Of a stretch of DNA of 34,016 nucleotides, positions 15,230 to 23,570 are shown piece after piece (within the stretch, counting starts at the first letter, position 1; the number at the start of each line of letters is the position of its first letter). Origin of the DNA: an uncultured Prevotellaceae bacterium (lineage in GTDB: Bacteria; Bacteroidota; Bacteroidia; Bacteroidales; Bacteroidaceae). Made by a program: the position numbers and the translations under genes. The stretch is taken from NCBI GenBank assembly GCA_902776685.1, contig CACYRB010000041.1, positions 1-34,016 on the forward strand, written 5' to 3'. The notes beneath the pieces are model-generated. The model had not been told where the DNA came from, ran no database searches, and was given only the letters and a program-made list of their open reading frames with translations.

Positions 15230-16984
15230 ATGAAAAAGGTTTTAATCCTGATCTATATGGTGGTGTCTGTGCTTGGTGCACAGGCACTTACTATTAAACA
15301 GGGAGTCTATTATTTCGACAACTCGCTGACGCGTTATACCGATGTGAAGTTTGTTTATGGTTCCGACTCCCGTAAGGAGACCTATGTGGTCAGTCTGACC
15401 CATGAGCAGGACAACATTTGGCGACTGGAGATACCCGCTACGGTGGAAGACATGTATCGCTACACTTTCGCCCAGACATCGATAGATTCAGGACGCATAA
15501 ACGATACGTTCTCCAACGTAAAAGAGTACATCTCTAAAACGCTGAACGAGCTTCGGACGGCTACGACCGACAAGACGATGATCGTGGGCGGGACCTTTGT
15601 GCCCGAGTCGGGCGACAACTGGGCGCAGGGGCATTGGCAGCAGAAGTCCACCGGCAAAGCCTATTCCGAGACGTTGCCCGTACTTTTCATCAATACCGTC
15701 GACCGCGCTCCCATAACGTCCAAGGAGAATTACGTCGATGCCACGTGCTATATCGACGCGTTGGACCTCGACGGCGTAGAGCCGATGGGGTCGGCAGAAC
15801 AGCCCGTCGCCTTGCAGATACGCGGACGAGGCAACTACACCTGGTCGGGGTTCGACAAAAAGCCGTACCGGCTGAAGTTTGAAGACAAGCAGACCGTGTT
15901 GGGCATGCACAAGAGCCGGCATTTCGCCCTGCTCGCCCATGCCGACGACCGCGCGGGCTTCATGCGCAACACCATCGGGTTCGAGGTCAGCCGACGGGTG
16001 GGGATGCCGTGGACTCCCTCGCAGCAGCCCGTGGAACTGGTGCTGAACGGAGAGTATCGCGGGCTTTACTTCCTCACCGAGACCGTCCGTGTGGCAGGTT
16101 CGCGCGTCGATATTTCCGAACAGATGGATGAGGAGAGTGTTGCGGAAAATGTCTCTGGCGGTTGGCTCGTCGAGATCGACAACTACGATGACGACAACCA
16201 AATCAAGTTGCAGGAGTCGGCCGACCGCACGCTGCGCGTCACCTATCATTCGCCCGAGGTGCTTTCAAACATTCAGCGCGACTATCTCACGCAACAATGG
16301 CAGCAGATTGTCAGCACGGTCTACGCTTCCGACAAGCGCTCGACCGACTGGGAACAACTCATCGACATGGACATTCTCGCACGCTTCTATGTCGTGCAGG
16401 AGGTGATGGACAACCAGGAGTCGTTCCATGGCAGCTGCTTCGTCTACAAAGATTTCGGCGACGACGCGAAGTGGACCTTCGGACCGGTATGGGATTTCGG
16501 TAACGCGCATCAGCGGGGCAGCGACCGCTTCATCTGGCAACAGCCCCAGTTTGGCAATACGCTCATCGACCAGATTGTGCAGTTCCCGCGTTTCATGGAT
16601 TGCGTGAAACGCCATTGGACACTCTTCTATACCCGACAGTATCCCACGCTTGCCGACTACGCCGACGACTACGCAGCCAGCATAGAGCAGGCTGCCGTGT
16701 GCGACGCGGCCAAATGGCCACAATATGGGAATGCCGACGAGATTGGGCGCGAACGGCAGTTCATGCAGAAGCTCGCGGCAAAGGTGTCGTGGCTCTACCG
16801 CCAATGGGGAACGGTGACCGAGGTCGACCGCGCTCCGCTGATGAATGGCGAAGAAAGAGTCGTGAGTGTTGCCGCCTACGACTTGCAAGGACGGAGAGTT
16901 GAAAAGATGAATGGTGGCATCTACATCATCCGCATTCAGTATGCCGACGGTACCACCGAGCAACGAAAGGTTCGCATAGAGTAA
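15230..16984 (+). CDS. Exported CotH-kinase-like protein with T9SS-type tail
   Basis: The CotH family are atypical protein kinases first known from Bacillus spore coats; bacterial exported members are of unknown target. The 584-residue protein has a signal peptide (VLILIYMVVSVLGAQA). A beta-rich N-terminal part follows, then the CotH domain from about residue 195: IRGRGNYTWSGFDKKPYRLK, HADDRAGFMRN, YRGLYFLTETVRV, MDNQESFHGSCFVYKDFG and WTFGPVWDFGNAH. The last two contain the expected metal-binding Asn/Asp residues. The C-terminal 60 or so residues (VSVAAYDLQGRRVEKM, then GGIYIIRIQY, ending KVRIE) match the type-A sorting tail of type IX secretion, so cell-surface or extracellular location is inferred. 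It is downstream of glmM with 27 bp between and probably in one transcript. Sorting-tail evidence is pattern-based. Confidence 0.85.
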   Translation: MKKVLILIYMVVSVLGAQALTIKQGVYYFDNSLTRYTDVKFVYGSDSRKETYVVSLTHEQDNIWRLEIPATVEDMYRYTFAQTSIDSGRINDTFSNVKEYISKTLNELRTATTDKTMIVGGTFVPESGDNWAQGHWQQKSTGKAYSETLPVLFINTVDRAPITSKENYVDATCYIDALDLDGVEPMGSAEQPVALQIRGRGNYTWSGFDKKPYRLKFEDKQTVLGMHKSRHFALLAHADDRAGFMRNTIGFEVSRRVGMPWTPSQQPVELVLNGEYRGLYFLTETVRVAGSRVDISEQMDEESVAENVSGGWLVEIDNYDDDNQIKLQESADRTLRVTYHSPEVLSNIQRDYLTQQWQQIVSTVYASDKRSTDWEQLIDMDILARFYVVQEVMDNQESFHGSCFVYKDFGDDAKWTFGPVWDFGNAHQRGSDRFIWQQPQFGNTLIDQIVQFPRFMDCVKRHWTLFYTRQYPTLADYADDYAASIEQAAVCDAAKWPQYGNADEIGRERQFMQKLAAKVSWLYRQWGTVTEVDRAPLMNGEERVVSVAAYDLQGRRVEKMNGGIYIIRIQYADGTTEQRKVRIE

Positions 16985-17045
16985 AAAAAAAGGATTTTGC
17001 AAAAAAGAAAGTCCCGAAGCGAAGAAAGAATAAGAATAATAGTTG

Positions 17046-17053
17046 TATATTTG
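17046..17053 (+). promoter_or_regulatory. -7 element of the small lipoprotein gene
   Basis: TATATTTG matches TAnnTTTG and lies 32 bp before the ATG at 17086. No -33 match was found. Confidence 0.55.
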
Positions 17054-17085
17054 CAGACGAAATCGGTGGAATTCCTAAAATAATA

Positions 17086-17499
17086 ATGAACAAAAAGATG
17101 AAAACGAAACCAATCACAAATCAATTACTTCAGCGGTTAGCAATGATGCTTATCGTGATGCTGATGACAGGTGTCGCAACGACATCGTGCTCTAATGATA
17201 ATGATACAGATTCAGCAGATTGGATGAATGATCCTGATGGAGAGTTGGCAGTTAACGGTACGCTCTTCGAGGTGGAAAGTGAAAATTCTTATGCAGAATT
17301 GATAGTCACTTATTTAGCTCCAAATGGCTTATATATGCCCGATGAGATTACATTGGAAATTAACGGAAAAGGGGAAATAGTAAGAGAAGAAGTATATGAC
17401 AAAAAGAGCAAGAAGTATGAAATATCCATCGGCACATATATCGTGAAGGCTGATGGATTAAGCATAACTGTTGAAGTGAGGTTAAAGCAAGACCAGTAA
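17086..17499 (+). CDS. Small lipoprotein of unknown function
   Basis: I do not recognise the family. The ATG at 17086 gives 137 residues with a basic start, a hydrophobic segment (LAMMLIVMLMTGVATTSC) and a lipobox ending in Cys35; another in-frame ATG at 17098 would shorten the head by four residues. The mature part is acidic, beginning SNDNDTDSADW, and continues as a predicted beta-sandwich-like domain (AELIVTYLAPNGLYMPDEIT). Base composition is visibly more A/T-rich than glmM and the CotH gene next to it, which hints at recent acquisition. It has its own promoter and a strong bidirectional terminator behind it, so it is monocistronic. Confidence 0.72.
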   Translation: MNKKMKTKPITNQLLQRLAMMLIVMLMTGVATTSCSNDNDTDSADWMNDPDGELAVNGTLFEVESENSYAELIVTYLAPNGLYMPDEITLEINGKGEIVREEVYDKKSKKYEISIGTYIVKADGLSITVEVRLKQDQ

Positions 17500-17559
17500 T
17501 ACCGACAGGTCACATACTTAGGTGGTTAAGCTAACAATTTACATCAGCCGCCAATAATA

Positions 17560-17589
17560 AAAAATCCCTCTTGTGTGAGAGGGATTTTT
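17560..17589. terminator. Bidirectional Rho-independent terminator
   Basis: AAAAATCCCTC (17560-17570) pairs perfectly with GAGGGATTTTT (17579-17589) around an 8-nt loop. T-runs follow on both strands, and it lies between the convergent ends of the lipoprotein gene and the ABC-F gene. Confidence 0.9.
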
Positions 17590-17618
17590 CTTATTTGTAT
17601 CTTTCGTTTTTTTCTTTC

Positions 17619-19289
<1,671 letters not shown>

Positions 19290-19298
19290 TCAGCCTGT

Positions 19299-19334
19299 GG
19301 GGCGTAGCTTTTGCTGCGTTATCGTAAGCTCCCC
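19299..19334 (-). promoter_or_regulatory. Leader hairpin of the ABC-F gene
   Basis: In the predicted leader GGGG and AGCTT (minus strand, 19334-19326) pair with AAGCT and CCCC (19310-19299), with a 3-nt bulge. No T-run follows, so it is not an obvious terminator. ABC-F leaders are often regulatory, but that is inference here. Confidence 0.4.
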
Positions 19335-19346
19335 TTTTTCAGGGTG

Positions 19347-19375
19347 CAAAGGTACGATTAAGTGAGCGAAAAAAC
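19347..19375 (-). promoter_or_regulatory. Promoter region of the ABC-F gene
   Basis: TACCTTTG reads 19354 to 19347 on the minus strand. Directly upstream is TTTTTTCGCTCACTTAATCG, which resembles the TTCTCGCTTAATCG box of the extended promoter block at 11604 but with different spacing to the -7 element. Confidence 0.6.
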
Positions 19376-19399
19376 AAATTTATTTATGTTTTTCTGCGA

Positions 19400-19515
19400 G
19401 TACCAAGTTTTTGCATTATTTTTGGTACGGTCAGTACCAAGCGTTGGTACGATGGCTACCAAGCACTGGTAGGCACGCTACCAACAATCGGTAGCGAGGC
19501 TACCAACAAGTGGTA
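19400..19515. repeat. Phased palindrome array 2 (22-bp spacing)
   Basis: Four palindromes of the form TACCA(A)...(T)TGGTA have centres at 19442, 19464, 19486 and 19508, exactly 22 bp apart. The first is GTACCAA-gcg-TTGGTAC and the others vary in the loop. A longer dyad with the same arms (GTACCAA at 19400-19406, TTGGTAC at 19422-19428) precedes them out of phase. The array lies upstream of the ABC-F promoter and downstream of the toxin gene. Confidence 0.88.
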
Positions 19516-19567
19516 TTATAGCCGGTATTCCCATTTCCTGAAAGTCGTCCTGCTTTGATTGGAAGGG

Positions 19568-19601
19568 GCAGGGCGGTTACCATTGGCGGAAGAGCTCGAA
19601 G
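19568..19601. repeat. 34-bp direct repeat, copy A (outer flank of TA locus)
   Basis: It matches 20323-20356 at 33 of 34 positions. Copy B contains the stop codon of the barrel gene; copy A would encode the same ending, FELFRQW and stop, on the minus strand. The single difference (GAG versus GAA) is synonymous. No reading frame continues beyond copy A. Confidence 0.85.
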
Positions 19602-19658
19602 TGAAACACGGAGTGTAGTCTGACAGGCACGAATTATAAAATGAGAAATATTGCCTGA

Positions 19659-19934
19659 TTATTTGTCGCTATAGTGTTCCTCTGCTTGAATAATAAGCAC
19701 AGTAACACGTTCGTCGTAAATGTCGTAGATGATTCGGTCGTTAGCGGTGATGTGGCGCGAGTAGGTCACGTCGTTGCCGCCAATCAAAGCTTCGGGATGT
19801 CCTATGCCCGTACGCGGATGCTGCATGATGTCCATGAGTAGAGCCGTTGCTTTTTTGAACAGGCGTGGATTTGACTTCTTCCATTTCTTGAGAGTCTTGT
19901 CGGCCTGCTTGGAGAATTCAACTTTGTACGTCAT
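19659..19934 (-). CDS. yoeB: YoeB/Txe-family toxin (mRNA endonuclease)
   Basis: YoeB toxins bind the ribosomal A site and cut mRNA, halting translation until neutralised by the partner antitoxin. The 91-residue protein aligns well with E. coli YoeB: QHPRTGIGHPEAL corresponds to the segment with Glu46 (here Glu48), TYSRHITANDRIIY to that with Arg65 (here Arg67), and the end EEHYSDK keeps the catalytic His-Tyr pair (His87, Tyr88). A basic N-terminal stretch (KQADKTLKKWKKSN) is typical. Its ATG overlaps the antitoxin stop as ATGA, the usual order antitoxin then toxin. The locus sits between the two copies of the 34-bp direct repeat. The toxin looks intact. Confidence 0.93.
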   Translation of the reverse strand: MTYKVEFSKQADKTLKKWKKSNPRLFKKATALLMDIMQHPRTGIGHPEALIGGNDVTYSRHITANDRIIYDIYDERVTVLIIQAEEHYSDK

Positions 19935-20191
19935 AGACTATCAAAATATTTTTGCATTTCTTCGGGAGAGTTGCAAACGATGGTCTCACCGCAAGCCGAT
20001 TCCTCACGGGCTTTCTTAATGTTTTTTTGTATAGTCGGTGATATGATGGCGTCATCGCTAAGACGGGCAATACGCACAGAGGCGACGCCGCGTATCATTT
20101 TCAGCGTTTTCTTGATTTCCGATGTCGTAGCATTTCCTTCCAGTGTCACAATTATCTGGGTTGGTTGTGTTATTTGGCTTGCTCCTTTCAT
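19931..20191 (-). CDS. Antitoxin partner of YoeB, non-YefM type
   Basis: Position and overlap (ATGA with the toxin start) identify this as the antitoxin. I choose the ATG at 20191 (86 residues); the longer frame to 20224 starts at a TTG that lies inside the TATCTTTG promoter element and upstream of the expected transcript start. The sequence does not look like YefM/Phd. The first half (TQIIVTLEGNATTSEIKKTL, then MIRGVASVRIARL) reads as a small alpha/beta domain, and the second half (NIKKAREESACGETIVCNSP, then EEMQKYFDSL) is charged and probably the toxin-binding tail. DNA binding and autoregulation are inferred from TA biology. The promoter block upstream is a near copy of that before the GHL10 gene. 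Confidence 0.82.
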   Translation of the reverse strand: MKGASQITQPTQIIVTLEGNATTSEIKKTLKMIRGVASVRIARLSDDAIISPTIQKNIKKAREESACGETIVCNSPEEMQKYFDSL

Positions 20192-20221
20192 AATTATCAG
20201 ATATTTGAATAGTTTTGTGTG

Positions 20222-20302
20222 CAAAGATACAATTTTTTTGTTTAAGCGAGAAGAAAAAACATGGATTTCTTTTATCGAACGTGAGAAATTTGATTAAATG
20301 TG
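20222..20302 (-). promoter_or_regulatory. Extended conserved promoter block (copy B), TA promoter
   Basis: TATCTTTG (20229-20222) is preceded by TTG and, further upstream, by TTTTCTTCTCGCTTAA at the same spacing as in the block at 11604. About 42 of 51 bases agree in an ungapped hand alignment. It drives the antitoxin-toxin pair and lies just inside the 34-bp direct repeat. Confidence 0.65.
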
Positions 20303-20322
20303 GCGTGAGTGTTTCTACAATT

Positions 20323-20356
20323 GCAGGGCGGTTACCATTGGCGGAAGAGTTCGAAG
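20323..20356. repeat. 34-bp direct repeat, copy B (in the barrel gene 3' end)
   Basis: It covers the last codons and stop of the outer-membrane barrel gene plus 9 bp beyond. Copy A lies 755 bp to the left, and the toxin-antitoxin pair with its promoter fills the space between. The arrangement resembles gene-end duplication left by site-specific insertion. Confidence 0.85.
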
Positions 20357-22353
20357 CCGAGGCGTGCGCCGACTCCGTCGAACTTTCCGTTTTTGTTGGC
20401 GAGGAAGAGGGCTACGGAAAAGAGGCGGGTGGTGAATCCGTAGCCGCACTCGATGTAGGGGTGCAGGTGTTTCACGGTAAGGGCGCTGACGTAGATGCGT
20501 TCCATCTCGATATATCGCCCGACGAGGGGCAGCCACGACATGGCGAGCAGGGGCGACTCGTAGGTGAGGTTGGCGCGAACGTAGTGCTCTGAGGCGTTAT
20601 ACCAGTTGCGGTCGAGCAGTTCGAACTCTCCAGTCCACTCGTCGTTCCATCCGCCAGGGATGTTCTCGTCGCGGAAGTTGGTGTAGTCGAGGAAGTAGGC
20701 TCCGTCGTCTTTGTGGGTGTAGAAGCCTGCACCGACTCGCATGGAGACGGCTCGCAGACGGGGCAGGCGATAGAGATATTGGCCGTCGGCTTCCCAGCGT
20801 TCAAATCCGGTGTTCGACTTGAGGAAGCCTTTGATGCTGCGCTCGTAGTCGAAGGTCAGGATGGGGCCGTTGTAGCCTGTGGGCCGGTATTCGAGGGTGA
20901 GCAACGGGGCTGCCGAGCGATAGGAATGGGGCTTGCCAGCCAGCTTGAATCCCTTTTTGTCGACGGCGTCGCGATGGTGGACGATGATGCCTGTGCGCAG
21001 GCTAATCCTGGAACTCAGGTCGTAGTGGGTGCTGAGTCTGACGTAGGTGTCTTTGAAGTAGTCGAGGTTCATGTTCTCCCATTTGATGGAGTCGGCATGT
21101 TCGTGCCTGACCTGTTCAACGATGTCGGAGTTTGTGATGCGGTTGCCGTTACCGATTTCCAGCTCGACGTAGCCGTTGCGACGTTTGTGGAAATAGAACA
21201 GGGTGGGCAGCTTGAAGTAGAACTGTCGTTGCTTGAACGAGTATCCGGCTTTCAGTCGCGTGCTGATTTCCTGGTTGTCGTTGAACTGGAAGCTGCTCCT
21301 GACGTCGAACTTATAGTAGACGCCCTTGCGCTTGCTGTAGCCGAGATAGAGCGGGTTGAGGATGGGCGAGATGCGCAGGTAGCCCTGGTCGCGGGTGCCG
21401 AACTGAGCCTTGGTGCGATTGAAGATGCGCTCGCCAATCATGTCCCATGCGATGCGCTTGAAGGAGTTGTCGCGCTTCTGGGTTCCGGCAGCCCGTTTCT
21501 CTTCTTCTGCCTTTCGGTGGGCTTGAAAGAGTGAATCTTCGTCTTCGGACAACGGGACGGGTCGCTGGGTGAGGCCCTCCTCCAACTCTCCACTGGGGGG
21601 TGGGGGATTCTCCTGCGTGTAGTATTTGGCTGAGATGTTGTTGCCGAGAAACCTGAACACGGCATCCAGCTCGCAACTTTGGGGCAACAGTGAGGCGAGG
21701 CCTTCACGACCCATCTCGGTGCGAAGGGTGAAGCGAATCATGTCGTATTCGCCGTGAAACTCGGCCGAGATGATGCGTCCGGTGAGGAAGTCGGCTATGG
21801 CCGTGCCGCTGACGAGTTGGGTGTTCTTCAGTCGGGGCTTGAACGTGATTCTCACCAGACTGTCGCCTTCCTGTATGGACCGGTAGGAGTAGTAGCGGCG
21901 GTTGATTTTGTTGAACGGCGAGAGAATAATCTCGTCGGCAATGGTGACGCCGTAGATGTCGGGCCGCAGATATTTTCTCAGTGTGGTGAGCGTCCTGCGG
22001 CGGTGGGGAATGGTGGTTTGCTTGAAGGTTTCTTCGAAGTGGTCGGCGTGGCTGCCGTTCATGATGTGTTTTCCGAAGACCTCGCCTATATAGGCGCGTT
22101 GGTCGCCGTGCGCTATGGCGTACATGGTGGGTATGGCGAGCAGGATGGGGTTGCGGCGGTTGACGCGCAGCGAGTATTTGATGTAGACGTTGCGCAGCGA
22201 GTCGGCGCAGGCCGTCGTGTCGACCGTGGCGGCATAGGCAAAGACACGTCGCATGACAATGGTGTTTTGTCGGTCGCGCTTCTTTGCCGCTGCTGTCGTG
22301 GCAACAGCCAACAGCAAAAGAAATAGTGTTGCTTTGCCAAATGAGGTTTTCAC
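20332..22353 (-). CDS. Predicted outer-membrane beta-barrel protein, DUF5686-like
   Basis: The 673-residue protein has a signal peptide (TLFLLLLAVATTAAA). Its N-terminal part (about 30-240) includes ADEIILSPFNKINRRYYSYR and resembles the DUF5686 family; after it comes a proline/acidic linker (NPPPPSGELEEG to about 290). The C-terminal half alternates polar and aromatic residues like barrel strands (for example YYKFDVRSSFQFND, RQFYFKLPTLFYFHKR). It ends in GFELFRQW, a terminal aromatic typical of BAM-dependent insertion signals. The carboxypeptidase-regulatory-like domain often fused to DUF5686 proteins is absent. It is 3 bp behind the DUF4112 gene and is the last gene of the 26.9-20.3 kb operon. 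The 34-bp repeat includes its last eight codons. Function is unknown; the family name is moderately sure. Confidence 0.75.
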   Translation of the reverse strand: MKTSFGKATLFLLLLAVATTAAAKKRDRQNTIVMRRVFAYAATVDTTACADSLRNVYIKYSLRVNRRNPILLAIPTMYAIAHGDQRAYIGEVFGKHIMNGSHADHFEETFKQTTIPHRRRTLTTLRKYLRPDIYGVTIADEIILSPFNKINRRYYSYRSIQEGDSLVRITFKPRLKNTQLVSGTAIADFLTGRIISAEFHGEYDMIRFTLRTEMGREGLASLLPQSCELDAVFRFLGNNISAKYYTQENPPPPSGELEEGLTQRPVPLSEDEDSLFQAHRKAEEEKRAAGTQKRDNSFKRIAWDMIGERIFNRTKAQFGTRDQGYLRISPILNPLYLGYSKRKGVYYKFDVRSSFQFNDNQEISTRLKAGYSFKQRQFYFKLPTLFYFHKRRNGYVELEIGNGNRITNSDIVEQVRHEHADSIKWENMNLDYFKDTYVRLSTHYDLSSRISLRTGIIVHHRDAVDKKGFKLAGKPHSYRSAAPLLTLEYRPTGYNGPILTFDYERSIKGFLKSNTGFERWEADGQYLYRLPRLRAVSMRVGAGFYTHKDDGAYFLDYTNFRDENIPGGWNDEWTGEFELLDRNWYNASEHYVRANLTYESPLLAMSWLPLVGRYIEMERIYVSALTVKHLHPYIECGYGFTTRLFSVALFLANKNGKFDGVGARLGFELFRQW

Positions 22354-22356
22354 GGA

Positions 22357-22842
22357 TCAGGAGAAAATGATGGTTCCGAGTTTAGTAGCTATCCATGCTA
22401 TCAAAGCGAGGATGAGCAGGATGCCCACAAGCAGCAACAGGCAGGCAATGAGCGATTGGCGGGCTTTGCGGTTGACGTCGGCGATGACCGCTTGGTCTTC
22501 GTTGATGAAACCGTCGATGAGTCGCATGTTGCGAGCGTTGGACTGGTGGAAGAAGTCGATGAGGTCGCCCACGTAGAAGGGTATAAGGCCGAGCAGCAGG
22601 TCGCGCAGGCTGTTGTTGAGGATGGCCAGGGTTAGCGGTACACTGTGCAGGCGGAAAAGACTGAAGTAGATGTGGACGAGGGTGAACAGCGCGGTCATGG
22701 CGTCGCCGATGCCGCCGGGGATGAGTCCGGCAATACCGTCGACATAATAGCGGTCGAGGTAGGTCGTCAGCTTGTTCATGCCGTTGTAGAGGCGTGAGTT
22801 CCTGAGCCTTTCTTTGCGTTGGCTGGATGTATCACTTTTCAT
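22357..22842 (-). CDS. DUF4112 small membrane protein
   Basis: The family is of unknown function. The 161-residue protein shows the characteristic segment LDRYYVDGIAGLIPGGIGDA near residues 29-48, with a related second half LRDLLLGLIPFYVGDLIDFF at about 79-98. It ends in a strongly hydrophobic helix (SLIACLLLLVGILLILALIA) and has one or two more possible membrane segments. It lies between the barrel gene (3 bp away) and the deacetylase gene, from which it is separated by palindrome array 3; the first array unit begins 8 bp upstream of its ATG, so the array occupies its translation-initiation region. Confidence 0.82.
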   Translation of the reverse strand: MKSDTSSQRKERLRNSRLYNGMNKLTTYLDRYYVDGIAGLIPGGIGDAMTALFTLVHIYFSLFRLHSVPLTLAILNNSLRDLLLGLIPFYVGDLIDFFHQSNARNMRLIDGFINEDQAVIADVNRKARQSLIACLLLLVGILLILALIAWIATKLGTIIFS

Positions 22843-22849
22843 GTCTAAT

Positions 22850-22959
22850 CGATACGTTTACATTAAAAGAACGATACGTTTACGCTTAAAGAACGATAGG
22901 TTTACGTGATGAAAACGATAGGTTTACACCATAAAAACGGCACGTTTACGCTTTTCATT
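22850..22959. repeat. Phased palindrome array 3 (five 22-bp units)
   Basis: Five consecutive 22-bp units start at 22850, 22872, 22894, 22916 and 22938 with no spacer. The shared core is RAACGATASGTTTAC (last unit AAACGGCACGTTTAC), a partial palindrome with AAAC/GTTT arms centred at 22853, 22875, 22897, 22919 and 22941. The remaining bases of each unit vary. The array fills the whole gap between the DUF4112 start codon and the deacetylase stop codon and overlaps that stop. Confidence 0.93.
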
Positions 22960-23566
22960 CGAATGTCTTGAACGTGTAGCCTTCCTGTTTCAGCCATCTG
23001 AGAGCTTCGGGCAAGGCAAACCGCAGCTTGTCGATGCTTTTCAGCGAGTCGTGGAAGGTGATGATGGAGCCGTTGCGGGTGTAGTATTTCACGTTGTTGA
23101 ACACGTCTTGGGCCGTCATCCATTTGGAGTAGTCGCGGGTCACGACGTCCCACATGACAATCTTGTAGCGGCGCGAAAGCCAGGCATACTGTGCCATACG
23201 CATCCATCCGTGGGGCGGACGAAAGAGGTGGGAGTGGATGTAGGCGTTGGCCTTCTCGGTGTTGTAGCTGTAGTCGTGAAGCGTGTGGCGGAAACCGCTG
23301 ATGTGGTTGTGGGTGTGGTTGCCTACCTGATGGCCTTCGTCGACAATCTGCTGATAGAGCTCTGGATATTTCCTCACGTTATCGCCCACCATGAAAAATG
23401 TGGCCTTGACGTTGTGCTCGCGAAGGGTCTGGAGAATGAACGGCGTCGACTCGGGTATTGGCCCGTCGTCGAAAGTCAGGTAAACCGACTTCTCGTTGTG
23501 ATTCATTCTCCAGATGGCCTTCGGCCACAGCCATCTGAGCCACACGGCAGGTTGTTCGATGAACAT
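22955..23566 (-). CDS. Polysaccharide deacetylase, NodB/CE4 family
   Basis: CE4 enzymes remove N-acetyl groups from glycans such as peptidoglycan or chitin oligomers using a bound divalent metal. The 203-residue protein has all five motifs: TFDDGP (31-36, Asp33 catalytic base and Asp34 metal), HTHNH (His84, His88 metal), RPPHG (116-120), WDVVTRDY (139-146) and IITFHDS (168-174, His172). No clear signal peptide is seen; the start MFIEQPAVWLRWLWPKAIWR is amphipathic and may hold it at the membrane. It follows the DUF2723 gene by 4 bp, so the two are translated from one mRNA, and this pairing suggests an envelope glycan substrate. Activity is well supported, substrate is not. Confidence 0.93.
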   Translation of the reverse strand: MFIEQPAVWLRWLWPKAIWRMNHNEKSVYLTFDDGPIPESTPFILQTLREHNVKATFFMVGDNVRKYPELYQQIVDEGHQVGNHTHNHISGFRHTLHDYSYNTEKANAYIHSHLFRPPHGWMRMAQYAWLSRRYKIVMWDVVTRDYSKWMTAQDVFNNVKYYTRNGSIITFHDSLKSIDKLRFALPEALRWLKQEGYTFKTFE

Positions 23567-23570
23567 ATTA

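Noticed and set aside
20192..20224. Eleven-residue N-terminal extension of the antitoxin from a TTG at 20224
   Set aside because: The TTG is part of the TATCTTTG promoter element and would be upstream of the transcript start; the ATG at 20191 is a better start.
21580..21620. Frameshift or insertion in the barrel gene at the PPPPSGELEEG segment
   Set aside because: The proline-rich stretch is in frame and flanked by coherent sequence on both sides, so it is better read as a disordered linker, possibly from a repeat expansion.
22850..22959. CRISPR array
   Set aside because: The units are contiguous 22-mers with drifting variable parts, not identical repeats separated by unique spacers of 30 or so bp, and no cas gene is nearby.
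22850..22959. Plasmid-type iteron origin of replication
   Set aside because: The unit length would fit, but there is no Rep gene or DnaA box cluster, and the array lies inside an operon of chromosomal genes.
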